DNA of 64,000 nucleotides from JAMXLO01 sp963726125 (GCA_963726125.1 CAVSBG010000017.1:124001-188000); one strand, 5' to 3'. Numbered from the stretch's first letter, positions 47,126 through 56,068 are shown. The notes: a model not told the origin generated them from the letters alone. Numbers and translations: made by a program.

Positions 47126-47362
47126 CTACGAAATTCGCATCTCGACGTAGTTTATCGCGTCTCGCACGGTTCGGATGCGATCGACGTCGGCCTCAGGGAT
47201 TTCGACACCGAACGACGTTTCGAACGCGATCACCAATTCAACCGTATCCAGACTATCGGCGCCGAGATCGTCGACCAGCGATGCCTCGGGAACCACTTCG
47301 TCCGCTCCGATACCAAGATGGCCGCTGATGATTCTCATGACCCTCGCGGCAACCTCGGCCAT
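47126..47362 (-). CDS. Acyl carrier protein, isolated copy
   Basis: The 78-residue protein has the phosphopantetheine site GADSLDTVELVIAFE with Ser37 and the helix II acidic face typical of ACPs. Unlike the main acpP it is not next to fab genes. It may serve a specialised lipid or glycolipid pathway; no ketosynthase is nearby. It has a clear ATG at 47362. Confidence 0.85.
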   Translation of the reverse strand: MAEVAARVMRIISGHLGIGADEVVPEASLVDDLGADSLDTVELVIAFETSFGVEIPEADVDRIRTVRDAINYVEMRIS

Positions 47363-47381
47363 GTCCTATCGGCCGGTCATG

Positions 47382-47789
47382 TCATGCAGGGCTTGAGTGC
47401 GGCAGCGCACAACCCACCCTGATGCAGGTCGTCTCAGTGGCCTGGAGCAGGTTGCTTGCCCGCGTCCAGCCAGGCCGGTCGTGACGGCGCGTATCGTAGC
47501 TGCGGTAGGTTGTCGCATTGATGCGAAACTCTGCCCATTCGCTGGTATCGGGACCTTCGGCATCGGGGGCATCGATGAGGGCGTCCTGCTTCGGATGCCG
47601 CTGTAGCCACATTTGACAGATCAGCTTGGCGAGCTGATCGATACGCCCCATCGCGGCCTCGATCGATTCCATGACCTGGTAGTTGCCGGTGAACGGACTC
47701 CAAACTTCGAACGTGAAGCTGCGCACGCGATCTTTGTCGGCGAGACGGGTAATTCTCAGCGACGGTCGATGTAGTTTCTGTCTGATCAT
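47382..47789 (-). CDS. Hypothetical 135-residue protein
   Basis: This soluble protein has a Trp/aromatic-rich middle (RSFTFEVWSPFTGNYQVMES, then LICQMWLQRHPKQDALIDAP) and no signal or membrane segment. Codon use is normal for the window. It lies between the ACP gene and the FYDLN gene on the same strand and may be co-transcribed with them. No family recognised. Confidence 0.5.
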   Translation of the reverse strand: MIRQKLHRPSLRITRLADKDRVRSFTFEVWSPFTGNYQVMESIEAAMGRIDQLAKLICQMWLQRHPKQDALIDAPDAEGPDTSEWAEFRINATTYRSYDTRRHDRPGWTRASNLLQATETTCIRVGCALPHSSPA

Positions 47790-47806
47790 TTGCTGTTCAC
47801 GCTGTG

Positions 47807-48139
47807 TCAGTCGGCTGCTTTGGCGAGATCGGGATCGATCTCGATTTCGGTGTCGGACTCGGCGTCATCGTCCTCGTCGGGCTCGGGAGCCTCGTCGTCC
47901 TCTGCGCCGTCGGACGCGTTGGCCGGCTCCGGGCCCTCGTCGGCGACGATCGCCGTTGGCGGCTGCCGCGATTGGTATCTGCTGCCAAAGGTGCTGCGAG
48001 CAGGCCGGGGAACACGGGGCTGCTCGGGTGGTTGCTCGACGCCGCATTTCGGACAGGTGGCGGGCGACCTGCTCAGATCATAGAAGCGTACACGACACCC
48101 CGCACAGGTGCATTTGGTGCCGAGTTCTGGCCTGCTCAT
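47807..48139 (-). CDS. FYDLN acid domain protein (TIGR02300-like)
   Basis: The 110-residue protein has the signature CRVRFYDLSRSPATCPKCG (about 15-33) including a CxxC-type zinc pair, and a long acidic tail with EDDEAPEPDEDDDAESDTE. This family is essentially confined to alphaproteobacteria and its function is unknown. Clear start at 48139. Confidence 0.9.
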   Translation of the reverse strand: MSRPELGTKCTCAGCRVRFYDLSRSPATCPKCGVEQPPEQPRVPRPARSTFGSRYQSRQPPTAIVADEGPEPANASDGAEDDEAPEPDEDDDAESDTEIEIDPDLAKAAD

Positions 48140-48296
48140 CAGAAAATCCTAAGTGGCCGAAAGTAGCCCGCGGCCCCATGCCAGAAGGCTTATGCCAAGC
48201 GCAGATAGGTCTGACTCTCCAACAGCCCCGTCATGGCAGTCCTCGGGCCCAACCCGAGGATCAACCCAGCCATCTCTACCCGCACTGAGCCAGTTG

Positions 48297-48653
48297 TCAG
48301 CCAGACTTCTGACCGTTGAGCTTGTCCGAGCAGGCACGCGCCAGGGCATTGTCCGGAGATTTTTCATTTCCCACAGTCGCCCAGCCCGCTTTCATGACCA
48401 TGTCGCTGCGCGAATACGACGAGGTCTCTGATTGGAACTTCGCGAACACGGCTTTGTCTGGGTCTTGCTGCGCTTTCGCCACGCAGAAGGGTACCAGCGC
48501 GGCGACGACTGCTGTGTTGGAACGGTCCTGGGCGAGCTGCTCGGCTGTTGCCGACGTCGTCCACCCAAGTTGCGAAAAGCCGATTATTGCCATTGCGATC
48601 GCGCCGACCACGGCTCCCCAAACGCCGGGCTTTACCCAAACAGGAATTTTCAT
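48297..48653 (-). CDS. Hypothetical single-pass membrane protein
   Basis: The ATG at 48653 gives 118 residues. A membrane helix at about 10-32 (VWGAVVGAIAMAIIGFSQLG) is followed by a periplasmic domain with two cysteines (VPFCVAKAQQDPDK and LARACSDK) that may pair. The longer frame up to 48839 overlaps nothing functional and was trimmed. No function assigned. Confidence 0.55.
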   Translation of the reverse strand: MKIPVWVKPGVWGAVVGAIAMAIIGFSQLGWTTSATAEQLAQDRSNTAVVAALVPFCVAKAQQDPDKAVFAKFQSETSSYSRSDMVMKAGWATVGNEKSPDNALARACSDKLNGQKSG

Positions 48654-48835
48654 TGGATGTTTCTTTCCGCTGTGGGAGGATTGATCTCCTCGCACCGGCA
48701 CGCAGCATCTGCTCGAAATGGGGCGCATTGCCGCCATTACATCATGCGGACGAAAATAAAGCCCGTGGCGGCTGTGCTGTGAAACGCACAAGGTTACCCG
48801 CGCGTGTCGCGCACAGTTCGCCCCGAGTGTCGCAG

Positions 48836-49213
48836 TCAATCCGCCAGCAGGGATAATGCCTCCGCCTCGGTCGTGGTGACGGGGATCAACTCACTCAAAG
48901 ACACCGACTCGAACACGTCGTGCACAGCGGGTTGCAGGCCGTACATGACGAACCGCAGTCCCCTCTTTTGCAGACCACGGGCAACGCTGATCAGCAATCG
49001 TATGCCGCGTGATCCGACAAAGCACACGGCCGACAGGTCAGCCACGATGTCGCGGCCAATATCGACCACCGCGGCAGGCAGCGTCTGGTCGAGCAGGCCC
49101 GCGCCACTGGAGTCCATCCGCCCACTCAGGATGAGCCGGTTCGCGGTCTGTCCAATTTCAGCAAGCTGAATGTCCACTCTGCCCTGATAATGTTGTTCCA
49201 CTGGCGCGATCAT
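48836..49213 (-). CDS. STAS-domain protein (anti-sigma factor antagonist-like)
   Basis: This 125-residue single STAS domain has a beta-strand start (RVDIQLAEIGQTANRLILSG) and the conserved helix-leading segment DLSAVCFVGSRGIRLL, whose Ser68 aligns with the phospho-acceptor serine of SpoIIAA/RsbV. Such proteins bind GHKL-type kinases to free sigma factors or serve as regulatory partners. The ATG at 49213 faces away from an NCS2 permease that ends in a possible GHKL-like domain. A direct partnership is inference. Confidence 0.75.
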   Translation of the reverse strand: MIAPVEQHYQGRVDIQLAEIGQTANRLILSGRMDSSGAGLLDQTLPAAVVDIGRDIVADLSAVCFVGSRGIRLLISVARGLQKRGLRFVMYGLQPAVHDVFESVSLSELIPVTTTEAEALSLLAD

Positions 49214-49255
49214 GGCACCGGATGCTGCGCCGGTCGATCCTCCCTGGTAAGATTT

Positions 49256-49553
49256 TGCGCGCAATCGCTTGAAGCCGCCGCTGCTTCCGACAGTCAGGGA
49301 AACATGCGCCGTCCGTAGTCCAGGAAGCATTCCAACACGGAGGAAGCAGGCCAGGACGTCGCGGCTACGGAGCAAAGCTTCAAAGCGCTTCGCGCGAAGC
49401 GCAATTTGCATTCTGCTCCGTGGCCCTCGACGTCCTCACCTGCTTCCTCCGTGCTGAAAACCTTGCGGGACGTCCCACCTGCACGGTCGCCGCGACGCAA
49501 GACCAGGGGTGAACCGGTCCGATCGCGCGCCGTCGCAATTCAAGCGATTGTCC
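49256..49553. repeat. 292-bp type element with terminal inverted repeats, copy 2
   Basis: It begins near GCGCAATCGCTTGAA and ends near TTCAAGCGATTGTCCTG, with the inner CACGGAGGAAGCAGG arms and the GCGCTTCGCGCGAAGCGC centre of copy 1. It lies immediately upstream of the STAS gene start and 12 bases from copy 3. Confidence 0.85.
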
Positions 49554-49565
49554 TGGTGGGCTTCT

Positions 49566-49857
49566 GCGCGCAATCGCGCCGCCATTGCCTCCGACAGTCA
49601 GGGAAACATGTGCCGTCCGCAGTCCAGGAAGAATTCCAACACGGAGCGAGAAGGCCAGGACGTCGCGGCCACGGAGCAAAGCTTCAAAGCGCTTCGCGCG
49701 AAGCGCAATTTGCATGCTGCTCCGTGGCCCTCGACGTCCTCCCTGCTTCCTCCGTGCTGAAAACCTTGCGGGACGTCCCACCTGCACCGTCGCCGCGACG
49801 CAAGACCAAGGGTGAACCGGTCCGATCGCACGCCGTCGCAATGCAAGCGATTGTCCT
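49566..49857. repeat. 292-bp type element with terminal inverted repeats, copy 3
   Basis: It has the same structure as copies 1 and 2, with a slightly longer match to copy 2 than to copy 1. The outer end is about 70 bases from the permease ATG. It can form a large cruciform in the divergent promoter region. Confidence 0.85.
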
Positions 49858-49926
49858 GGTGGGATTCTGCGCGCCGATCGACTGACGGCATTTACAAACC
49901 GGCGCATTTCGTTCACGCGACGGATC

Positions 49927-51729
49927 ATGCCAGGACCGAACACGATCGACGACAAGCGCCGGCACCTCCGAAAGCCCAGGCGTTGGTTATCGCTGTTGTT
50001 TTCGCCGCGTGAGGCCGCGCGGCCGCGCCGGAAACCACCCGAAATCGAATACGGCGTCGACGACGCTCCACCACCCGTCGTGCTGTGGATCAGCGCCTTG
50101 CAGCAGGCCGGCAGTGCCGCTGTGTCGCTTGTGATCCCGTTGGTGATCTGCCGCGAGGCGCATGTCCCCATCCGCACCGAGTTCAGCATTGTCAGCCTGT
50201 CCATGTTGGTGCTGGCGATTGCACCAGTGTTGCAGGCGTTGCGCAGTGGTCCGGTGGGCTTTGGCTACCTGGCGCCGGCCAACAGCAGTGCGATCTACGT
50301 CCCGGCCTCCATCGAGGCCGTGCAGATAGGTGGCTTGCCGCTCATGTTCGGCATGACACTGGTCGCCGGACTTTTTGAGGCAGGCATTTCGCGCGTGCTG
50401 GGCCGCCTCCGCCCTTTGTTTCCCCCGGAGATCGCAGGACTGGTCACCTTCCTGGTGGGCGCCGCCACTGGCACAGTCGGCTTGCGAAGCATGCTCGCGA
50501 TCGGCGCAACGGAACCCGTTCCATCCGCGCATTGGATTGTCGGAGCGCTCACCCTTGCCACCATGGCCGGCTTGAACGTCTGGACCAAGGGACTGGTCCG
50601 CATGTCCTGCGTACTCATCGGCATTGTCGCCGGCTACGTTGCCGCAATTGCCACCGGTCTGCTTCAGGAAACGTGGCAGACCACGGATGGACCTGTCCCG
50701 CTCTTCGCATTCCCGCATCTCGACTACCTTGGCGTCGCGTTCGATCGACGCCTGCTGGTCGCATTCCTGATCGCCGCGGTTGCCGCAACGATGAAGGCGA
50801 TGGCAGTCATAACGACAGCGCACCGGACCAATGATGCCGACTGGGTACGGGCCGACATGCGAGGGATCAGCCGTGGTGTGCTGACCGACGGACTTATAAC
50901 TGCAATTTCGGGCCTCGCCGGAACGTCCGGAACAAACATGTCATCCTCGTCCGTCGGCCTGGCTGCCGCAACCGGTGTGACAAGCCGTCGTGTGGCCTTC
51001 GCCATGGCGGCCATTCTCGCGCCGCTCGCCTTCGTCCCCGTAGTGGCGATTGTCTTTGTATCGATGCCCGCTGGAATGATCGGTGCGTCCGTCCTGTTCT
51101 CATCAATGTTCGTAATCACCACCGGCATCGAGATGATGACCTCCCGCATGTTGGATGCCCGCCGCATCATGATCATCGGCGCCGCGGTGGTCGCCGCGCA
51201 GGTGGGGGAGGGATTTCCCAGTTTTGTCGAGCACCTGCCAGGCTGGATACAGCCGTTCCTTGCAACCCCGCTGGTCGTGGGAACTCTGGTGGCGCTGCTG
51301 TTGAACCTCGTGTTCCGCATCGGCGTCAGGCAGCACAGCCAGCTTACTGTTGATCCGGCATCGGCCAATTCCAGGGCCATCCAACTCTTCATGGAGGCAT
51401 GCGGCGCGAGATGGGGCGCCCGCGCCGACGTTATCCGGCGGGCATCATTCGCCCTCGGCGAGTTGGTGGAGACACTGGCGCGCGACCTCGATGTGCGAAA
51501 GCCGATACTGCTGGAGACGCACTTCAACGAATTTTATGTGGTCGCACGAGCATCGTACGATGGCGCATTGCTGCCGCTACCGACGCACCGCCCGAGCTTT
51601 GAAGAGATCGCCGATTCGCCGGACGGTGCGCAGCGCCTCGCCGGCTTCATGATCCGCCGGCACGCCGATAATGTGCGCACTGGCCGCCGCGGCGATCTGT
51701 CCATCGTCGATCTCCGGTTCGATCACTGA
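49927..51729 (+). CDS. NCS2-family nucleobase permease with extra C-terminal domain
   Basis: In this 600-residue protein, residues about 50-470 are a membrane core of about 14 helices with NCS2 features: GFGYLAPANSSAIYVPASIE, PPEIAGLVTFLVGAATGTVG and SGTNMSSSSVGLAAATGVTS. NCS2 proteins carry xanthine, uracil or related substrates with protons or Na+. The last ~120 residues are an added soluble domain: SFALGELVETLARDL, NEFYVVARASYDG, then LAGFMIRRHADNVRTGRRGD. The order resembles the RsbW-type HATPase (helix with E-x-x-x-N, DG loop, final G-x-L helix), but the Asn is Thr, so any ATPase would be degenerate. Confidence 0.8.
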   Translation: MPGPNTIDDKRRHLRKPRRWLSLLFSPREAARPRRKPPEIEYGVDDAPPPVVLWISALQQAGSAAVSLVIPLVICREAHVPIRTEFSIVSLSMLVLAIAPVLQALRSGPVGFGYLAPANSSAIYVPASIEAVQIGGLPLMFGMTLVAGLFEAGISRVLGRLRPLFPPEIAGLVTFLVGAATGTVGLRSMLAIGATEPVPSAHWIVGALTLATMAGLNVWTKGLVRMSCVLIGIVAGYVAAIATGLLQETWQTTDGPVPLFAFPHLDYLGVAFDRRLLVAFLIAAVAATMKAMAVITTAHRTNDADWVRADMRGISRGVLTDGLITAISGLAGTSGTNMSSSSVGLAAATGVTSRRVAFAMAAILAPLAFVPVVAIVFVSMPAGMIGASVLFSSMFVITTGIEMMTSRMLDARRIMIIGAAVVAAQVGEGFPSFVEHLPGWIQPFLATPLVVGTLVALLLNLVFRIGVRQHSQLTVDPASANSRAIQLFMEACGARWGARADVIRRASFALGELVETLARDLDVRKPILLETHFNEFYVVARASYDGALLPLPTHRPSFEEIADSPDGAQRLAGFMIRRHADNVRTGRRGDLSIVDLRFDH

Positions 51730-51770
51730 CGATGCATGCCAAGGGCCATTCGGATCGAACTCTCCAACCG

Positions 51771-51862
51771 CGTCATGACCGGGCTTGACCCGGTCATCTC
51801 GACCCCGTACCGAACTTGCGAAAGATGCAATCCCAGTCAGCACGAATCGCATCGGGATGAAT
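51771..51862. repeat. RVKPGHD-type dispersed repeat, copy 1
   Basis: It contains the perfect stem ATGACCGGG-CTTGA-CCCGGTCAT at 51775-51797 followed by a tail ending CAATCCCAGTCAGCACGAAT. The tail is shared with 58081-58170. On the minus strand it reads like the alphaproteobacterial repeat peptide RVKPGHD. No gene is implied. Confidence 0.7.
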
Positions 51863-51898
51863 AATGGGTCGCAATCAATGAGAGGTGGTATCCACCAA

Positions 51899-53455
51899 TC
51901 AGCGCATGACCGTAACGTCATCGGGATTGATCAGGTCCTTCGCCGTCCAGCCGTCGAGATCATATTCCGCCATGCACGTTTCGGCGAAGCCCTTCCAACG
52001 ATCGTACTGCCCAGAAGCCATCGCGCCGAACAGCGCGTAGCGACGGATCTCCTCATGGCTGCCGGAGTAGTTCACTTCGTATAATTCATGCCGAGAGCCG
52101 AACTCGCTGCCCACCGCATCCCACAGCAGCTTCATCAGCTTCACGCGCTCCATCGCGGAAATCCCGCCCGAACCGCGCACATACAAATCGAGATACTTCC
52201 GAAGCTCCGGCGCCTTGAAGTCGCGCGCATGCGAATTGAGGTAGATGAGCCCGCTCGCCACGGTCTTTTCGATCAACGTCTTGATCTGCACGTAAGCTTC
52301 GGGCGCCAACACCTGATAGGCCGAGGCCGGCTCCATCCCCGGCAACACGCATCCGCCTGTCCACGCATCAGCAGTGCGCGCCATCGCATCCGACAGTCCC
52401 CACATCGTATTCCGCCAGGCGATGACCTCGCCGATATTCGCCTCGACGCCACGAAACCCCCGCGAGCCAGTGATCTCGGTCGCCTTGATGAACAACCCCA
52501 GAATGAAATCGAGCTTCACCGCCAGCCGCGTGCACCCATGCAGCAGCGCGCGAGGCAGAAAGCCGGTGCGCGGAAAGAAGTTGTTGGCCTTCTCGACATC
52601 CGCATGCACGAACACGTTCTCCCACGGCACCAGCACGTCATCCATCACGAAGATCGCGTCGTTCTCATCCAGCCTGCTCGACAGTGGATAGTCGAACGGA
52701 CTGCCCATCACCGCCGCCCGCTGTTCATTCGACACGCGGCAGATCAGCTTAACCCCCTCCGCGTTGGTCGGCACGATGAACACGGTGGCAAAGTTCTTGT
52801 CCTGCACAGGGATCAATCCATGATGCGCGACAAAGGTGTGATGCGTCAGTGCCGAACCGGTGGCGACCACCTTGGCGCCGGTAACGCGGATGCCGGCATC
52901 GGTTTCCTTGGTGACGCGCATGTAGATATCGGTCGGACCGCCCGGCGCACCAGGTGCCATGGCGCGATCGACCGGCGGATGGATGATCGCGTGATTGATG
53001 AATGGCAGCCGCTCCTGGCTGTGCCGATACCAACGCCGCGCATTGTCCTGGTACGGCGCGTAGAACTCCGCGTTGGCCCCCAGCGTGGCGAGGAACGCCG
53101 CTTTGTAGTCGGGCGAGCGGCCCAGCCATCCATAGCTCAGTCGCGCCCAGGCGGCGATCGCATCGCGCGCCGCCACCTGCTCCTCCACCGACCTCGGTGC
53201 GACGAAATAACGATGCGTGAAACCGCCCCATTCGGTTGCGCACGTGAGCACGTTCCGCCCCGCAGCGTGATCCTCATGCAACGCGTCATACAGCCGCGCC
53301 AGCATGCGAGCCGAGTTGCGAAACGCCGGATGCTGCGTGATGTGCTTGACGCGTTCGCCGTAGATCCACACCTCGCGACCATCATCGAGGCTGTCGAGGA
53401 ATTCCTGGCCAGTGTACGGCTGCACCGCCGGCGTCTCTGGCGTCAGAATTGTCAT
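51899..53455 (-). CDS. 4-hydroxyphenylacetate 3-hydroxylase (HpaB)-family monooxygenase
   Basis: The 518-residue protein has HpaB-type features: VWIYGERVKHITQHPAFRNS at the N-terminus, HPPVDRAMAPGAPGGPTDIY, and SNEQRAAVMGSPFDYPLSSR before VMDDVLVPWENVFVHADVEK. The family uses FADH2 from a separate reductase to hydroxylate aromatic acids. The next gene upstream, divergent in function only, is a 3-hydroxyacyl-CoA dehydrogenase; both are on the same strand. The 30-bp gap suggests co-transcription. Confidence 0.88.
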   Translation of the reverse strand: MTILTPETPAVQPYTGQEFLDSLDDGREVWIYGERVKHITQHPAFRNSARMLARLYDALHEDHAAGRNVLTCATEWGGFTHRYFVAPRSVEEQVAARDAIAAWARLSYGWLGRSPDYKAAFLATLGANAEFYAPYQDNARRWYRHSQERLPFINHAIIHPPVDRAMAPGAPGGPTDIYMRVTKETDAGIRVTGAKVVATGSALTHHTFVAHHGLIPVQDKNFATVFIVPTNAEGVKLICRVSNEQRAAVMGSPFDYPLSSRLDENDAIFVMDDVLVPWENVFVHADVEKANNFFPRTGFLPRALLHGCTRLAVKLDFILGLFIKATEITGSRGFRGVEANIGEVIAWRNTMWGLSDAMARTADAWTGGCVLPGMEPASAYQVLAPEAYVQIKTLIEKTVASGLIYLNSHARDFKAPELRKYLDLYVRGSGGISAMERVKLMKLLWDAVGSEFGSRHELYEVNYSGSHEEIRRYALFGAMASGQYDRWKGFAETCMAEYDLDGWTAKDLINPDDVTVMR

Positions 53456-53484
53456 GTTGCCCCCCCTTGGTTCAGCCGGCGACG

Positions 53485-54420
53485 TTACTCCGGCTGAGTA
53501 GCCTTATGCGCCAGCAATCCCATCAACCGGCGATCGCGCCACTCCTGGCGCACGTTCTGCATGTTCGCCGGCAGCTCTGCCCGCCGCGCCTCCTGCAGCT
53601 TCCCGACCAGCGCCGCATCCCATTCGCGCGGCGTCATCTGTTGCTGCATTTGCCAATACAGCGGTCCATACCGCTCGCAATAATCCTGCAAACCCCCCGG
53701 TGCGTTCAGGTCGATGGTCTCAAGCGGCCCCATGAAGCTCCAGCGCAGCCCAAGTCCATGCTTCACCAGCGCATCGAGGTCCGTCGGAGAGATCACGTCA
53801 TCCGCGACCAGTCGGAACGCCTCCGCCAACAGCGCGCCCTGCAACCGATTGAGCGCAAACCCATCCATCTCCTTGTTCACCGTCGCCGGTACCTGGCCGG
53901 CGCTGGTCATCAGAGCGCGCGTCCGCGACACGACGGCGGCATCGGTCCACGGCGCCGGACACAGCTCCACCAGAGGAACCAGGTACGGCGGGTTCACCGG
54001 ATGCGCGACCAGGCAGCGCGCCCGTCCTGCCAACCCCTCGGTAAACGCGCTCGCGGGAATGCCGCTGGTCGAACTCGCCAGCACGGCATCCGGTCTCGCC
54101 AGCCCATCGAGATCCTGGAACAGCGGCACCTTCGCCTCCACGCGTTCCGGCCCGTTCTCTTGCACGTGCTCCGCGCCGGCCAGCGCTTCGGCGATCGTGC
54201 CGACTGGGCGTATACGCCCCGCCACAAGCTTCGGCGGTTCCTTAAGCAAGCCGGCATCTTCCAGTTCCGGCAGCCGCTCGCCGATGAATGCAAGGGCCGC
54301 CTGCACCTGCTGCGGATAAGGATCCCACAGCGCCACATCGAACCCGGCGCGCGCGAACACGATGGACCAAGCGCGGCCGATAAGTCCGGCACCAACAACG
54401 GCTACCTGTGTCATCTCCAT
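53485..54420 (-). CDS. 3-hydroxyacyl-CoA dehydrogenase/L-gulonate 3-dehydrogenase-like
   Basis: The ATG at 54420 gives 311 residues. The Rossmann motif VAVVGAGLIGRAWSIVFARA (about 6-25), the LASSTSGIPASAF segment and the HPVNPPYLVPLVELCPA block, in which His and Asn form the catalytic pair, place it in this superfamily. It oxidises a 3-hydroxy acid or acyl-CoA with NAD. Likely co-transcribed with the HpaB-family gene, together suggesting aromatic or sugar-acid catabolism. Confidence 0.85.
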   Translation of the reverse strand: MEMTQVAVVGAGLIGRAWSIVFARAGFDVALWDPYPQQVQAALAFIGERLPELEDAGLLKEPPKLVAGRIRPVGTIAEALAGAEHVQENGPERVEAKVPLFQDLDGLARPDAVLASSTSGIPASAFTEGLAGRARCLVAHPVNPPYLVPLVELCPAPWTDAAVVSRTRALMTSAGQVPATVNKEMDGFALNRLQGALLAEAFRLVADDVISPTDLDALVKHGLGLRWSFMGPLETIDLNAPGGLQDYCERYGPLYWQMQQQMTPREWDAALVGKLQEARRAELPANMQNVRQEWRDRRLMGLLAHKATQPE

Positions 54421-54435
54421 TGCCTCCCACCAAAT

Positions 54436-54477
54436 CCTCCCCCTCCCCTTGCGGGAGGGGGAAGGGGGAGGGGGCCC
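54436..54477. repeat. C/G-tract hairpin repeat, copy 3
   Basis: CCTCCCCCTCCCCTTGCGGG with GAGGGGG-AAGGGGGAGGGGG just upstream of the dehydrogenase ATG and between divergent genes. Same element as at 9444 and 45446. Confidence 0.8.
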
Positions 54478-54571
54478 GTAACCGCATTGCGCCAACGATG
54501 AATGAACCCCGCGCGCGCAGCCCGGAGCCGTGAAGCTTGAGATCAGCGCGCCACGCACGCACAGTCAACGC

Positions 54572-56041
54572 ATGGCAACCGATCACGATTGGCTCCAAAC
54601 GCTGGCCGGCCGGCCGGAGTTGTTGACGCCGGACCAAATGGGTCGGGCCGACGCAGCCTCGCCAGGTTTGGGCGTGCCGGGCCCAACCCTGATGGCCAAT
54701 GCCGGCCGAGCAGTGGCCCGAGCCATCCGCGCGCGCTTCCGGCCCTGTCGCACGCTCGTCCTGGCCGGCCCCGGCAACAACGGCGGCGACGGCTACGTGG
54801 CCGCCCGGCTGTTGCAGCAGGAAGGCTGGCCCGTCGCGCTGGCATCGCTGGCCACACCCCGAGCCGACTCGGACGCCGCTGCCGCCGCCCTGGATTGGCA
54901 AGGTCCAACCGCGGCGTTCCAACCCGAAACAGCCGCGCGCGCCGAACTGGTGCTGGACGCGGTGTTCGGTGCAGGCCTATCGCGCGACGTTGACGGCCTC
55001 GTCGCCGACACTTTGCGTGCCGCACGCCGCATCGTGGCAGTAGACGTGCCGAGCGGTCTCGACGGGACCACCGGCGCGATCCGCAGCTACGCGCCGCAGG
55101 CTGCGCTGACGGTGACGTTTTTCCGCCTGAAGCCGGGGCATTTGCTGTTGCCGGGGCGCGAGCTCTGCGGCGAGCTCGTGCTGGCCGACATCGGCATGCC
55201 GAACGCAGTGTGGCAGCAGGTCAGCGCGACGACCTTCGCCAACCTGCCGGAGCTTTGGCACGTGCCCCGGCCCGGCCCGCAGTCGCACAAGTATTCGCGC
55301 GGTCACGTCACCGTCGTTGGCGGCGCGATGATGACCGGCGCATCACGCCTCGCCGCGGATGCGGCGCGACGCGCGGGTGCCGGCCTCGTAACGATTGCCG
55401 CGCGCGGACGTGGCGATCTCTACCGCAGCGGTTCCCCCGGCCTGCTGGTCAGCGACGCGCCATTGACCGAGCTGCTGGAGGACAAGCGCCGTCACGTCTG
55501 GGTCTGCGGTCCCGGCCTCGGTCCGGACGCAGCGCGCGAAACCCTGCCGCTTCTGCTCGCTGCCGGCCGCTGTGTCGTCGCCGACGCCGACGTATTCACC
55601 GCATTCGCCGGCAATCCCGACGCGCTGCGCGGCGCCGCGGTGATGACCCCGCATTCCGGCGAGTTCGCCCGTGCATTCGGAGCCGCTGGCACCGATCGGC
55701 TCGCCGCCGCTCGTGCGGCCGCCGCGCGCACCGGCGGCACCGTGCTGCTGAAAGGCGCCGACACCATCATTGCTGCTTCGGACGGACGCGTCGCGATCAA
55801 CGCCTCGGCGCCGCCCTGGCTGGCGACCGCCGGCTCGGGCGACGTGCTCGCCGGCCTTATCGGCGGCCTGTTGGCGCAGGGCATGCAACCATGGGAGGCC
55901 GCCGCTGCGGGCGCCTGGCTCCACGGCCAAGCCGCGGTCGTCGCCGGACCCGGATTGGTTGCCGAGGATTTATTAACCGCACTGCCTCGTGCCCTGGCCG
56001 CAACAACACGTCAGCCCCATGTCACGGACCAGACGCTATGA
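54572..56041 (+). CDS. nnrD: Bifunctional NAD(P)H-hydrate repair enzyme (NnrE epimerase + NnrD dehydratase)
   Basis: The ATG at 54572 gives 489 residues. The N-terminal epimerase domain carries LTPDQMGRADAASPGLGVPG and VLAGPGNNGGDGYVAARLLQ. The C-terminal dehydratase domain carries TVVGGAMMTGASRLAADAAR, LLKGADTIIA and the ATP-site-like TAGSGDVLAGLIGGLLAQG. The enzyme repairs hydrated NAD(P)H. A GTG at 54530 extends the frame but lies in weak context. Confidence 0.92.
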   Translation: MATDHDWLQTLAGRPELLTPDQMGRADAASPGLGVPGPTLMANAGRAVARAIRARFRPCRTLVLAGPGNNGGDGYVAARLLQQEGWPVALASLATPRADSDAAAAALDWQGPTAAFQPETAARAELVLDAVFGAGLSRDVDGLVADTLRAARRIVAVDVPSGLDGTTGAIRSYAPQAALTVTFFRLKPGHLLLPGRELCGELVLADIGMPNAVWQQVSATTFANLPELWHVPRPGPQSHKYSRGHVTVVGGAMMTGASRLAADAARRAGAGLVTIAARGRGDLYRSGSPGLLVSDAPLTELLEDKRRHVWVCGPGLGPDAARETLPLLLAAGRCVVADADVFTAFAGNPDALRGAAVMTPHSGEFARAFGAAGTDRLAAARAAAARTGGTVLLKGADTIIAASDGRVAINASAPPWLATAGSGDVLAGLIGGLLAQGMQPWEAAAAGAWLHGQAAVVAGPGLVAEDLLTALPRALAATTRQPHVTDQTL

Positions 56042-56068
56042 TGGGTGCCGACAGCATGGAGTGCCTGC

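Noticed and set aside
48140..48296. Possible tRNA next to the FYDLN gene
   Set aside because: A tRNA often lies near this gene in alphaproteobacteria, but no cloverleaf, anticodon loop or T-loop GTTCGA is visible here.
51577..51921. Minus-strand open frame with RVKPGHD-like peptide
   Set aside because: It is a translated dispersed repeat, also seen at 58.1 kb, not a gene.
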